A DNA stretch of 64,000 nt. Source: Streptomyces sp. F63 (GTDB lineage Bacteria > Actinomycetota > Actinomycetes > Streptomycetales > Streptomycetaceae). Numbering within the stretch: the stretch's first letter is position 1; every line of letters begins with the position of its first letter. The notes below the pieces were generated by a model. The model saw nothing but the letters and a program-made list of their open reading frames with translations, did no database searches and was not told the DNA's origin. Position numbers and translations under genes: made by a program. This document shows, in pieces, positions 24,221 through 32,820 of this stretch. The DNA is taken from the NCBI RefSeq assembly GCF_018070345.1, contig NZ_JAGPXX010000011.1, forward strand, positions 110,187-174,186, written 5' to 3'.

Positions 24221-25255
24221 TCACGGCGGCGGCAGTTCGCCGGAGCCGCGGGGGATCAGCCGGGTCGGAAGCGTCATCACCTCGGGCGGGTCGTCCGCCC
24301 CGTCCAGCCGGCGGAAGAGCCGGTGGGCGGCCGTGCGGCCCAGCTGCGCGGCGTCCTGCGCGATCACCGTCACGGCCGGGCTGAGCAGATCGGCCAGCTC
24401 GAAGTCGTCGAAGCCCACCAGGGCGACCTGCCGGGTCCGGCCGCTGAGTTCGCGCACGACCGTGACCGTCACCCGGTTGTTGGCCGAGAAGAGCGCCGTC
24501 ACCGGCTGCGCGCCGTCCAGCATCGCGCGGGCGGCGGCACGCACCCGTGCCGGGTCGGTGGGGCCGAGCGACACCCACCGCTCGTCCACGGGGAGGCCGG
24601 CCGCGGCCATCGCCGCGCGGTAGCCGCGCAGCCGCTCCTTGGCGGTGTGGATGCGCGGCTGGTCGCCGATGAAGCCGATCCGGCGGTGCCCGTGCGCGAT
24701 CAGGTGGGCGACGCCCCTGCGGGCGCCGGCGCAGCCGTCGGTCAGTACGACGTCCGCCTCGATGCGGCCCGGCGGGCGGTCCACGAAGACGGTGGCGATC
24801 CCGGCCGCCATCTCCGGCTCCAGATACCGGTGGTCGTCGCCGGCCGGGACGACGACGAGCCCGTCGACGCGGCGGGCGCAGAAGGCCAGGACGAGTTCGC
24901 GCTCCCGTTCCGGGTCCTCGGCGCTGGATCCGTGGATCAGCAGGGCTCCGTGAGCGCGGGCGGCCTCTTCTACGGCCCGGCTGAGCGGCCCGTAGAAGGG
25001 GTCGGCGAGGTCCTCCAGGACCAGCCCGATGCTCGCGGTGCGGCCCTTGCGCAGGATGCGGGCGCTGTCGTTGCGCCGGAAGCCCAGGGCCTCGATGGCG
25101 TCCCGCACCCGCTGGACGGTGTCGGGGGTGACTCCCGGCTCGCCGTTGACGACCCGGGAGACGGTTTTCAGCCCCACCCCGGCGCGTGCGGCGACATCCT
25201 TCATGGTGGGCCGGGTGCCGTAGCGGCGCTCGGGGGTGCGGGTGCTGTCGGCCAC
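24221..25255 (-). CDS. LacI family regulator
   Basis: 344 residues. The DNA-binding helix-turn-helix and hinge helix are typical: TMKDVAARAGVGLKTVSRVVN (about residues 17-37). The periplasmic-binding-protein-like sensor domain runs from about 65 to 335, e.g. IGLVLEDLADPFYGPL. It is divergent from a ROK kinase gene with a perfect palindrome between them, so it likely represses both in response to a sugar or its phosphate. Confidence 0.92.
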   Translation of the reverse strand: MADSTRTPERRYGTRPTMKDVAARAGVGLKTVSRVVNGEPGVTPDTVQRVRDAIEALGFRRNDSARILRKGRTASIGLVLEDLADPFYGPLSRAVEEAARAHGALLIHGSSAEDPERERELVLAFCARRVDGLVVVPAGDDHRYLEPEMAAGIATVFVDRPPGRIEADVVLTDGCAGARRGVAHLIAHGHRRIGFIGDQPRIHTAKERLRGYRAAMAAAGLPVDERWVSLGPTDPARVRAAARAMLDGAQPVTALFSANNRVTVTVVRELSGRTRQVALVGFDDFELADLLSPAVTVIAQDAAQLGRTAAHRLFRRLDGADDPPEVMTLPTRLIPRGSGELPPP

Positions 25256-25306
25256 GTGGCGGATCCTCGGTCTGCTGCGGGGTGGTGGCTGGCAGCATAC
25301 GGCCTG

Positions 25307-25318
25307 GACAACGTTGTC
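25307..25318. promoter_or_regulatory. LacI-type operator GACAACGTTGTC
   Basis: A perfect 12-bp palindrome with central CG, the hallmark of LacI/GalR operators, lies 52 bp upstream of the LacI start and 87 bp before the ROK start. On the minus strand it overlaps a possible LacI promoter (CTGACA, 15 bp, TATGCT; the spacing is short). Confidence 0.7.
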
Positions 25319-25404
25319 AGATGTGAGGAGACTGGTGCGTGATGCCCGACAGCCCGGGCCGGCGACCCCCGGCGCGGCCCCAGCCCACCGGAGAGACCCC
25401 GCCG

Positions 25405-26376
25405 ATGCACAACGACCTCGTGGCCGCTCTCGACATCGGCGGAACGAAGATCGCCGGAGCTGTCGTCGGCGGAGGGGGCGAGATCCTGCGGCGGTCCCAG
25501 CGCCCGACCCCGGCGCGGGAGAACGGCGCCACCGTGATGGCCGCCGTCCGGGCCGTTCTCGGCGACCTCGCCGCCGACGCCCCGCTCTGGGAGCGGGTCA
25601 CCCGCCTCGGCATCGGCAGCGCGGGGCCGGTCGACGCCTCCACCGGCATGGTCAGCCCGGTGAACGTACCCGGCTGGCGTGATTTCCCCCTGCTGGACGA
25701 AGTCGGGCGCGCGGTCGGCCCGCTCCCCGCGGTGCTCGTCGGCGACGGCGTCGCGATGACGGCGGCCGAGCACTGGCTCGGCGCGGCACGCGGCCGGGCG
25801 AACGCCCTCTGCATGGTGGTCTCGACCGGCGTCGGCGGCGGGCTGGTCCTGGGCGGGCGGCTGCATCCCGGCCCGACCGGCAACGCCGGGCACATCGGCC
25901 ACATCAGCGTGGACCTGGACGGCGACCCCTGCCCCTGCGGCTCCCGCGGCTGTGTCGAACGCATCGCCAGCGGCCCCAACATCGCCCGCCGCGCCCTGGA
26001 CGACGGCTGGCGCCCCGGCCCCGGGGGCGACGCCACCTCGGCCGCCGTGGCACGGGCCGCGCGGGCGGGTGATCCGGTGGCGTCCGCCTCGTTCGAGCGC
26101 GCGGCGCAGGCCCTGGCCGCGGGGATCGCCGCGACCGCCACCCTGGTGGAGATCGAGGTGGCGGTCATCGGCGGGGGAGTGGCCGGGGCGGGCGAGGTCC
26201 TCTTCGCGCCGCTGCGCCGCGCCCTCGCGGACTACGCCACGCTCTCCTTCGTCCGCGGTCTCGAGGTCGTCCCGGCGCGGATGGGTGCCGACGCCGGGCT
26301 CGTCGGAGCGGCGGCGGCCGCGCAGGCGTTCTCGGGGGAGGCGGTGGAGACCCGGCCCCCCGCGTCGTCCGTCTGA
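25405..26376 (+). CDS. ROK family sugar kinase
   Basis: 323 residues. The ATP phosphate-binding motif is LDIGGTKIAGAVV near the N-terminus, and the ROK zinc/signature motif is CPCGSRGCVERIASG after GNAGHIGHIS. No DNA-binding domain precedes it, so this is a kinase (glucokinase, N-acetylmannosamine or similar) rather than a repressor. The ATG at 25405 has GGAGAG about ten bases upstream; an ATG at 25339 is possible but adds an unconserved Pro/Arg-rich lead. It shares a control region with the divergent LacI gene. Confidence 0.9.
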   Translation: MHNDLVAALDIGGTKIAGAVVGGGGEILRRSQRPTPARENGATVMAAVRAVLGDLAADAPLWERVTRLGIGSAGPVDASTGMVSPVNVPGWRDFPLLDEVGRAVGPLPAVLVGDGVAMTAAEHWLGAARGRANALCMVVSTGVGGGLVLGGRLHPGPTGNAGHIGHISVDLDGDPCPCGSRGCVERIASGPNIARRALDDGWRPGPGGDATSAAVARAARAGDPVASASFERAAQALAAGIAATATLVEIEVAVIGGGVAGAGEVLFAPLRRALADYATLSFVRGLEVVPARMGADAGLVGAAAAAQAFSGEAVETRPPASSV

Positions 26377-26609
26377 CGGCTCGGCGCTCCCACCCGGACC
26401 GGGCGCCGGCCGGCCCGTTGTCGGCCGGCGCCTGACCCCGGGCGGGGATGAACGGGCGGAGCCAGGGGAAATGTCCCCGCATACGCCGACGGCATGGCCC
26501 ATCTCCGCGGACGGCCGTGACGGCTGTTCCCCGCGTCGGCACGAACAAGTGTTTCCATGACAGGGTGGTGCGGGCAGTCCCACCGTGGGCCACATCCGAG
26601 GGGGAAAGC

Positions 26610-27644
26610 GTGATCGTCTGGCTGAACGGCGCGTTCGGCACGGGCAAGAGCACCGCGGCGCGCGAGCTGATGGACCTGATCCCCGGCAGCCTGCTCTACG
26701 ACCCGGAGCCGGTCGGTGACGGTCTGCGGACGATCCTGCCCCGCAAACGCCTGGAGGAGGTCGCGGACATCCGCGATCTGCCGGCCTGGCGGCGGCTCAC
26801 CGTGGAGACCGGCGCCGCCGTCCTCGCCGAGGCGCCCGGCGTGCTGATCGTGCCGATGACGCTGCTCCGGCAGGAGTACCGGGACGAGATCTTCGGCGGC
26901 TTCGCCTCCCACCGGATCCCCGTCCGGCATGTGCTGCTGCACGCGGAGGAAACGATCCTTCGGCAGCGGATAGCCGCCCGCGAGGAAGTCCCCGGTGACC
27001 CGGGCGCGTCCGCCTCCGTACGCGCCCGGTGCCTGGCGCAGATCCCGCCGTACCACGCGGCGCTGCCCTGGCTCACCGAGGACGCCCACCTCGTCGACGT
27101 CAGCGGGCTGACCCCGCGTGACACCGCCGAACGCGTCGCCGAGGCCCTGCGGTCCGGCGCGGGCGCCTGCGAGATCGTCCAGTCGCCGCGGCCCGCCGCC
27201 GAGACCCTGGCGGCGGGGGTGCTGCTCTTCGACGACCGCGACCGGGTGCTGCTGGTCGACCCCACCTACAAGCCCGGCTGGGAGTTCCCCGGCGGTGTCG
27301 TGGAGACGGGCGAGGCGCCGGCGCGCGCGGGAGTCCGGGAGGTCGCCGAGGAGATCGGCATCGAACTGGACCGGACACCGCGGCTGCTCGTCGTGGACTG
27401 GGAACCACCCGCCCCGCCCTCGTACGGCGGTCTGCGGCTGCTCTTCGACGGCGGGCGGGTCGCCGAGGAGGAGGCCCGCCGGCTGGTGCTCCCGGCGGAC
27501 GAGCTGCGCGGCTGGCGGTTCGTCACCGAGGATGAGGCCGGGACGCTGCTGCCTCCGGAGCGCTTCCGGCGGCTGCGCTGGGCCCTGCGCGCCCGGGAGC
27601 GTGCCACCGTGCTCAACCTGGAGGACGGTGTGCCGGTCGGCTGA
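26610..27644 (+). CDS. P-loop kinase-like / NUDIX hydrolase fusion
   Basis: 344 residues from a GTG preceded by GAGGGGGAAAGC. The N-terminal half (about 1-185) is a P-loop NTPase/kinase: Walker A GAFGTGKSTAARELMDL, and a later LID-like arginine region (ILRQRIAAREEVPG), resembling the chloramphenicol-phosphotransferase-like or gluconate kinase group. The C-terminal half (about 190-344) is a NUDIX domain: GGVVETGEAPARAGVREVAEEIG is a full Nudix box. Both active sites look intact. The substrate is unknown; the pairing suggests phosphorylation and pyrophosphate cleavage of a nucleoside-related compound or a damaged metabolite. Confidence 0.85.
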   Translation: MIVWLNGAFGTGKSTAARELMDLIPGSLLYDPEPVGDGLRTILPRKRLEEVADIRDLPAWRRLTVETGAAVLAEAPGVLIVPMTLLRQEYRDEIFGGFASHRIPVRHVLLHAEETILRQRIAAREEVPGDPGASASVRARCLAQIPPYHAALPWLTEDAHLVDVSGLTPRDTAERVAEALRSGAGACEIVQSPRPAAETLAAGVLLFDDRDRVLLVDPTYKPGWEFPGGVVETGEAPARAGVREVAEEIGIELDRTPRLLVVDWEPPAPPSYGGLRLLFDGGRVAEEEARRLVLPADELRGWRFVTEDEAGTLLPPERFRRLRWALRARERATVLNLEDGVPVG

Positions 27645-27784
27645 CGCCCGCAGCAGGCGCCCCGCCCCGCGGCAGCGCCGGTGTGCTCGGGGTGGCGGGC
27701 AACCGGACCCGGGAGCCGGCGCCACCCGGGCGGCCGCGGCCCGCCGGCCGTGCGCGGAACGGCGGGCCGGCCGCGGCCGGGAAC

Positions 27785-29164
27785 TCAGGCCCCCCGCGCC
27801 GCCGCGTAGTTCACCAGGAACAGCGCCTCGGCCAGGGAGAGCCGCCGCAGTTCCTCCGGGGAGACGCTCTCGTTCACCGCGTGGATCTGCGCCGCAGGCT
27901 CACTCAGCCCGATCAGCAGGATCTCCGCCTCCGGGTAGAGCGCGGCGAGAGTGTTGCAGAGCGGGATCGAGCCGCCCTGCCCGGCTATCTGCATCTCCTC
28001 GCCCGGGTACGCCGCCCGCATCGCCTCGGCCATCGCCGCGTACGCCGGGCTGGTGGTGTCGGCGCGGAACGGCTGCGCCTGGCCGCACTGTTCCACGGTC
28101 ACCCGCGCGCCCCACGGGACGTGCGCCTCCAGATGGGCCGCCAGGAGCTTGGTGGCCTCCGTGGCGTCGGCGCCCGGCGGCACCCGCAGGCTGACCGCGG
28201 CCCGGGCGCTCGCCTGGACGGACGGGGTGGCGCCGACGACCGGTGGGCAGTCGATGCCGAGCACGGTGACCGCCGGACGGGCCCAGATCCGGTCGGCGAC
28301 CGAGCCGGACCCGGTCAGCTCCACACCGTCCAGGACGCGGGCGTCGGCGCGGAAGGCGTCCTCCGGGTACTCCAGACCGTCCCAGCCGCCGTCGGCGGCC
28401 AGTCCGTCCACGGTGGTGGAGCCGTCCTCGGCGCGGAGCGAGTCCAGTACCCGGATCAGCGCGGCCAGCGCGTCCGGAGCGGCGCCGCCGAACTGGCCGG
28501 AGTGCAGATTGCCTTCGAGAGTGTCGACCCGGACCGTCAGCGCCGTCATGCCGCGCAGCACGGCGGTGACCGTGGGCAGCCCGGCCCGGAAGTTGCCGGT
28601 GTCGCCGATGACGACGGTGTCGGCGGTGAGCAGCCCGGGGTGGGCCTCGGCGTAGCGCTCGAGTCCGCCGGTGCCCTGCTCCTCCGAGCCCTCGGCAATG
28701 ACCTTGACGGTGACGGGGACGCCACCGTTCTCCTTGAGCGCGCGCAGGGCGGTGAGGTGCATGATCAGACCGCCCTTGCAGTCGGCGGCCCCGCGCCCGT
28801 ACCAGCGGCCGCCGCGCTCGGTGAGCTCGAACGGCGGTGACTGCCAGGCGGATTCGTCCCCGGGCGGCTGCACGTCGTAGTGCGCGTAGAGCAGGACGGT
28901 GGGGGCGCCCTCCGGGCCGGGCAGCAGGCCGTACACGGACTGGGTGCCGTCGGGGGTGTCCAGGACGGCGACGTCCTGGAAGCCCTCGGTGCGCAGGGCG
29001 GCCGCGACCCAGGCCGCCGCCGCCTCGCACTCGCTCTTCGGGGACTGCGTGGCGTCCGCGACCGACCGGAAGGCGACCAGCTCCGCCAGTTCGGTACGGG
29101 CCCGGGGCATCAGGTCCGCGACGGTTGCGGCGAGGGGGGACGGCTGCGGAGACCGCGGTGGCAT
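27785..29164 (-). CDS. M20 family dipeptidase
   Basis: 459 residues of the M20/M25/M40 metallopeptidases. The first zinc ligand lies in LLYAHYDVQPPGD, the bridging Asp in YGRGAADCKGGL (where DD is usual, here DC), and the catalytic/metal Glu pair in IAEGSEEQGTGG; a dimerisation domain follows, with a C-terminal AVNE and ALFLVNYA. It hydrolyses dipeptides in the cytoplasm. The ATG at 29164 has AGGAG seven bases upstream. The next gene on the other strand is a flavoprotein, with no obvious link. Confidence 0.92.
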   Translation of the reverse strand: MPPRSPQPSPLAATVADLMPRARTELAELVAFRSVADATQSPKSECEAAAAWVAAALRTEGFQDVAVLDTPDGTQSVYGLLPGPEGAPTVLLYAHYDVQPPGDESAWQSPPFELTERGGRWYGRGAADCKGGLIMHLTALRALKENGGVPVTVKVIAEGSEEQGTGGLERYAEAHPGLLTADTVVIGDTGNFRAGLPTVTAVLRGMTALTVRVDTLEGNLHSGQFGGAAPDALAALIRVLDSLRAEDGSTTVDGLAADGGWDGLEYPEDAFRADARVLDGVELTGSGSVADRIWARPAVTVLGIDCPPVVGATPSVQASARAAVSLRVPPGADATEATKLLAAHLEAHVPWGARVTVEQCGQAQPFRADTTSPAYAAMAEAMRAAYPGEEMQIAGQGGSIPLCNTLAALYPEAEILLIGLSEPAAQIHAVNESVSPEELRRLSLAEALFLVNYAAARGA

Positions 29165-29333
29165 GGGCACGCTCCTGGTGGGTGCGGTGGGCTGGACGGG
29201 CCGTCCGCCGCGGGCGGGGTGCCGCCGTGGGCGTCGGGCGCTGCCGATCCTCCCACAGAGGCCGCCCCCGGCCGTGCGCCGTAGGATGCGACCGAGAGCC
29301 GGGACGACAGTTCGAGCGGGAGCGAAGGCACAG

Positions 29334-30638
29334 GTGAGCAGCGACAACAGCGCGGGCGGCAGCACACCCCCGGAGGACGCGGACCCCAGGGGCCCGGGCT
29401 CGGGAGGCACGCCCGCGGAGGGCACGGCTCCGGGCGGCACGGCCCGGGAGCGGGGCGGTGGCGCGGACGTGTGGGACGTCGTGGTCGTCGGCGCCGGGCC
29501 CGCCGGAGCGTCGGCGGCGTACGCGGCGGCTGTCGCGGGCCGGCGGACACTGCTGCTGGAGAAGGCGGAACTGCCCCGTTACAAGACCTGCGGCGGCGGC
29601 ATCATCGGGCCGTCGCGCGACGCGCTGCCCCCCGGCTTCGAACTGCCGCTGCGCGACCGGGTGCACGCGGTGACCTTCTCCCTCAACGGCAGGCTGACCC
29701 GTACCCGCCGCTCCAAGACCATGCTGTTCGGCCTGATCAACCGGCCGGAGTTCGACCAGGCGCTGGTGGACGCGGCCGAGGCGGCCGGTGCGCGGGTCCG
29801 CACCGGGGTCCAGGTCTCCCGGGTGGAGCAGCACGGCACGGCGGTGCCGGACCGGCGCACGGTGGCCGTGGTGCTGAGCGGTGGGGAGACCGTGCTCGCC
29901 CGCGCGGTGGTCGGGGCGGACGGCAGCGCCAGCCGGATAGGCGCGCACGTCGGGGTGCGGATGGACCAGGTCGACCTGGGACTGGAGGCGGAGATCCCGG
30001 TTCCGGAGACGGTCGCCGAGGACTGGGCCGGCCGGGTCCTCATCGACTGGGGGCCGATGCCCGGCAGTTACGGCTGGGTCTTCCCCAAGGGCGACACCCT
30101 GACGGTCGGCGTCATCTCGGCGCGCGGCGAGGGCGCCGCCACCAAGCGCTACCTGGAGGACTTCGTCGGCCGGCTGGGCCTGGCCGGTTTCGAACCCAGC
30201 ATCTCCTCCGGCCACTTGACCCGCTGCCGGGCCGAGGACTCCCCGCTCTCCCGGGGCCGGGTGCTGGTCTGCGGTGACGCGGCGGGGCTGCTGGAGCCGT
30301 GGACCCGGGAGGGCATCTCCTTCGCGCTCCGCTCCGGCCGGCTCGCGGGGGAGTGGGCCGTCCGGATCGCGGAGGCGCACGATGCGGTGGACGCCCGCCG
30401 CCAGGCGCTCAACTACGCCTTCGCCATCAAGGCCGGGCTGGGCGTGGAGATGGGGGTCGGCGCGCGGATGCATGCCGTCTTCGCCCGCCGCCCCGGGCTG
30501 CTGCACGCGGCGCTCACCGGATTCCGGCCCGCGTGGAACGCCTTCGCCAAGGTGACCCGGGGCTCCACCTCGCTCGGCGAGATCGTCCGGACCAACGGGG
30601 TCGCGCGGCGCACACTGGCCGCCCTGGACAAGAGCTGA
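29334..30638 (+). CDS. Geranylgeranyl reductase family FAD oxidoreductase
   Basis: 434 residues. A disordered N-terminal 45 residues precede the FAD Rossmann motif VVVVGAGPAGASAAY. The family-specific LPRYKTCGGGIIGPS follows, then the second FAD motif GRVLVCGDAAGLLEPWTREGIS. These are the marks of the geranylgeranyl reductase/digeranylgeranylglycerophospholipid reductase group that saturates isoprenoid double bonds, for example in menaquinone or carotenoid-type side chains. The GTG at 29334 is taken from the RBS-like GGAGCGAAGG. The neighbours do not reveal its substrate. Confidence 0.88.
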   Translation: MSSDNSAGGSTPPEDADPRGPGSGGTPAEGTAPGGTARERGGGADVWDVVVVGAGPAGASAAYAAAVAGRRTLLLEKAELPRYKTCGGGIIGPSRDALPPGFELPLRDRVHAVTFSLNGRLTRTRRSKTMLFGLINRPEFDQALVDAAEAAGARVRTGVQVSRVEQHGTAVPDRRTVAVVLSGGETVLARAVVGADGSASRIGAHVGVRMDQVDLGLEAEIPVPETVAEDWAGRVLIDWGPMPGSYGWVFPKGDTLTVGVISARGEGAATKRYLEDFVGRLGLAGFEPSISSGHLTRCRAEDSPLSRGRVLVCGDAAGLLEPWTREGISFALRSGRLAGEWAVRIAEAHDAVDARRQALNYAFAIKAGLGVEMGVGARMHAVFARRPGLLHAALTGFRPAWNAFAKVTRGSTSLGEIVRTNGVARRTLAALDKS

Positions 30639-30913
30639 GGGGCGGGCCCCGGGCCCGGCCGGGCCGCCGGGGCGCGCCGGGTGGGACGGCGTTCCGGTGA
30701 GGCGGCGGTCCCCGCCGGCCACCCGGGTCCGACGGGCGCCGCCCGGTTCGGCTGAGGCGAGTGGGACGGCGCCGGGCGGAGGCACCCCCGTGGTCCCCGC
30801 CCGGCGCGCCCGGCCCGTGGTCCGGCCCGGCGGAAGCGCCGGAGCCGTCCGGTCCCCGGGAGTGCGGACCGGTGCGGGGACCCGCCCGGGTTCCGCCCCG
30901 GGGCTCTCCCCGT

Positions 30914-31378
30914 TCAGAGGCGGTCGGTGATGCGGAAGACCGGATGATCCGGTGCGATCCGCAGCAACTCCTCGCGGGGGGACGTTCCGTCCGCCCCGTC
31001 GAAGAATTTCTTCAGCTGCCCGCCCCAGTGGGCGAGGTAGTGGCGCAGCACCTCCGCCTTCTCGGCCCGGCCCGCCTCGTCGTCGTCGCTCAGCTCGACC
31101 GCCGTGAAGGCCCGGGTGGTGCGGCCGATGCGCAATTGGCCGCCGCCCGCCGCCCGCATGTTCCGCACCCACTGGGACTCGCCGCGGACGGAGACCAGGT
31201 ACCGCTCGCCGTCCAGCGGGAGCGGGCCCACCGGGACGCGGCGCCACTCGCCGGTGGAACGGCCGCGGACGGACAGTTCGGCGCTGCCGTGGAGGCTGAT
31301 GCCGTGCCGGGCGAGCCGGGCCACGGTGGAGTGGACGAGCCGGGTCTCGAGACGGCCGGGTCGGTGGTAGTGGGGCAT
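30914..31378 (-). CDS. Nitroreductase/deazaflavin-dependent oxidoreductase (DDN family)
   Basis: 154 residues, the split beta-barrel of the F420-dependent deazaflavin nitroreductase family. The region LSVRGRSTGEWRRVPVGPL through YLVSVRGESQWVRNMRAAGGG is diagnostic, as is the F420-binding-like segment with RIG. Such enzymes reduce nitro-compounds, quinones or enones with reduced F420. It is divergent from a TetR regulator and both share two palindromic operator-like sites, so it is probably an inducible detoxification enzyme. The ATG at 31378 follows GGGGGAGCCGTCC. Confidence 0.9.
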   Translation of the reverse strand: MPHYHRPGRLETRLVHSTVARLARHGISLHGSAELSVRGRSTGEWRRVPVGPLPLDGERYLVSVRGESQWVRNMRAAGGGQLRIGRTTRAFTAVELSDDDEAGRAEKAEVLRHYLAHWGGQLKKFFDGADGTSPREELLRIAPDHPVFRITDRL

Positions 31379-31401
31379 GGACGGCTCCCCCCGTCGAGTG
31401 T

Positions 31402-31416
31402 GAGAGCGGTGCTCTC
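31402..31416. promoter_or_regulatory. Operator-like palindrome 1: GAGAGCGGTGCTCTC
   Basis: A 6-bp arm inverted repeat (GAGAGC-GGT-GCTCTC) 24 bp upstream of the nitroreductase start, in the gap between it and the TetR gene. It matches the second site at 31453-31469. Confidence 0.65.
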
Positions 31417-31452
31417 GTTCCGGATCAGTGTCCGTTACGGTGGGCGAAAAAG

Positions 31453-31469
31453 CAAGAGCAGTGCTCTTG
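31453..31469. promoter_or_regulatory. Operator-like palindrome 2: CAAGAGCAGTGCTCTTG
   Basis: A perfect 17-bp palindrome with a single central base, 39 bp upstream of the TetR start. Its centre is 52 bp from that of the first site, close to five DNA turns. The common core is AGAGC-N3-GCTCT. Confidence 0.7.
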
Positions 31470-31507
31470 TCGGAGTGCACCGCTCAAAGTCGTGGCAGGC
31501 TTGGCTC

Positions 31508-32230
31508 ATGGCAGCCATCCGGGGAGCCCGTGAGCGGGCGCGCAGCGAGATCACAGCGGCGATCAAGGAGGAGGCGCGGCGGCAGCTCGCGGCCGAGGGC
31601 GCGGCGCGGCTGTCGCTGCGGGCGGTGGCCCGCGAACTCGGCATGGTCTCCTCGGCGTTGTACCGCTACTTCCCCAGCCGGGACGAGCTGCTGACCGCCC
31701 TCATCGTCGACGCCTACGACGCGCTCGGCGCCGCCGCCGAACGGGCCGCGGAGGACGCCGGGCCCGGCGCCCCGGCGGAGCGCTGGCTGGCCGTCTGCCG
31801 GGCCGTACGGGCCTGGGCGCTGGCGCACCCGCACGAGTACACCCTGCTCTACGGCTCCCCGGTGCCCGGCTACGCGGCCCCGGAGACGACCAACGTCCCG
31901 GCCGGGCGGGCGGCGATCGCCCTGCTCCGCGCGGTCGGTGAGGCCCACGCCGCGGGCACCCTGCGCGAACCCCCCGCCGGTTCCGTGCCGGAGGCGGTGC
32001 TGCGGGACACCGGGCCGCTCGGGGAGCAGCTGGGCCTGGGGCTGCCCGCGGCCGTCCTCGCCCACGCGGTGGAGGCGTGGTCCCAGCTCTTCGGGCTGGT
32101 GAGCTTCGAGATCTTCGGCCAGTTCAACCGGATGATCGAGGCGCGGCCGGAGTTCTTCGACCACGCGGCGGCCCGGCTGGGGGAGGGGATGGGCCTGCCG
32201 GGGCCGGAACGGAGGACGGCGCGGGCGTAG
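31508..32230 (+). CDS. TetR family regulator with WHG-type C-terminal domain
   Basis: 240 residues. The HTH is RLSLRAVARELGMVSSALYRYFPSRDEL region (about 37-65), and the C-terminal domain includes RAWALAHPHEYTLLYGSPVPGY, which is typical of the WHG-domain TetR subgroup. The ATG at 31508 is chosen. The divergent nitroreductase gene and the two matching palindromes make it the likely repressor of that gene and of itself. Confidence 0.9.
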   Translation: MAAIRGARERARSEITAAIKEEARRQLAAEGAARLSLRAVARELGMVSSALYRYFPSRDELLTALIVDAYDALGAAAERAAEDAGPGAPAERWLAVCRAVRAWALAHPHEYTLLYGSPVPGYAAPETTNVPAGRAAIALLRAVGEAHAAGTLREPPAGSVPEAVLRDTGPLGEQLGLGLPAAVLAHAVEAWSQLFGLVSFEIFGQFNRMIEARPEFFDHAAARLGEGMGLPGPERRTARA

Positions 32231-32269
32231 CGGCCTCCGGGCGAGCAACGTCAACGTCCGGCGGGGATC

Positions 32270-32767
32270 TCAGGCGCGCGGGTGGTCGCCGGTGGCGCCG
32301 TCGATCAGTTCGCGGAGGATGTCCATCTGCCCGGCGTGGCGGGCGGTCTCCTCCACCATGTGGATCAGGACCCAGCGCAGCGACACCTTGTTGCCGTTCC
32401 AGGAGGTGCCCGGGGTTTCCAGTGGGAGTTCGAGGACGGCGCGGTCGGCGGCGGCGCGGGCGCGGCCGTAGAAGTCCACGATGGCGGCGGTGGTCTCGCC
32501 CGGCCCGACGGCCATGTCCTCGTTCTCGAAGGGGTCGAACCAGAGCGGCTCGGCCTCCCGCCCGAACGTGTCGCAGAACCAGCCGTATTCGACGCAGGCC
32601 AGGTGCTTCACCAGGCCCAGCAGGCTGGTGCCGGAGGGCGTCATGGGGCGGCGCAGCTGATCGTCGTCCAGCCCGTCGAGCTTCCACAGCACCACATCGC
32701 GGTGCCGGTCGAGACTGATGTGCAGGCTCTGCTTCTCGTCGCCGGTGAACGGCACGCGTCGGGTCAT
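32270..32767 (-). CDS. DinB superfamily protein
   Basis: 165 residues of the DinB four-helix bundle, mycothiol-transferase-like subfamily. Metal ligands: LVKHLACVEYGWF (first His), and VLIHMVEETARHAGQMDILREL (second and third His). Such proteins transfer a thiol (mycothiol or bacillithiol) or act as metal-dependent enzymes. The ATG at 32767 has only a weak ribosome site. It is 53 bp upstream of the stop of the codirectional hydrolase gene. Confidence 0.87.
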   Translation of the reverse strand: MTRRVPFTGDEKQSLHISLDRHRDVVLWKLDGLDDDQLRRPMTPSGTSLLGLVKHLACVEYGWFCDTFGREAEPLWFDPFENEDMAVGPGETTAAIVDFYGRARAAADRAVLELPLETPGTSWNGNKVSLRWVLIHMVEETARHAGQMDILRELIDGATGDHPRA

Positions 32768-32820
32768 GCCGGGGACCGTAACAGCCGGGTACGACAACGC
32801 CGGTGGGGACGGCGGCCGGG

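Noticed and set aside
27900..31247. A 1115-codon minus-strand frame crossing the M20 and flavoprotein genes
   Set aside because: Both real genes have conserved motifs in other frames or strand; this frame has no domain and runs through non-coding gaps.
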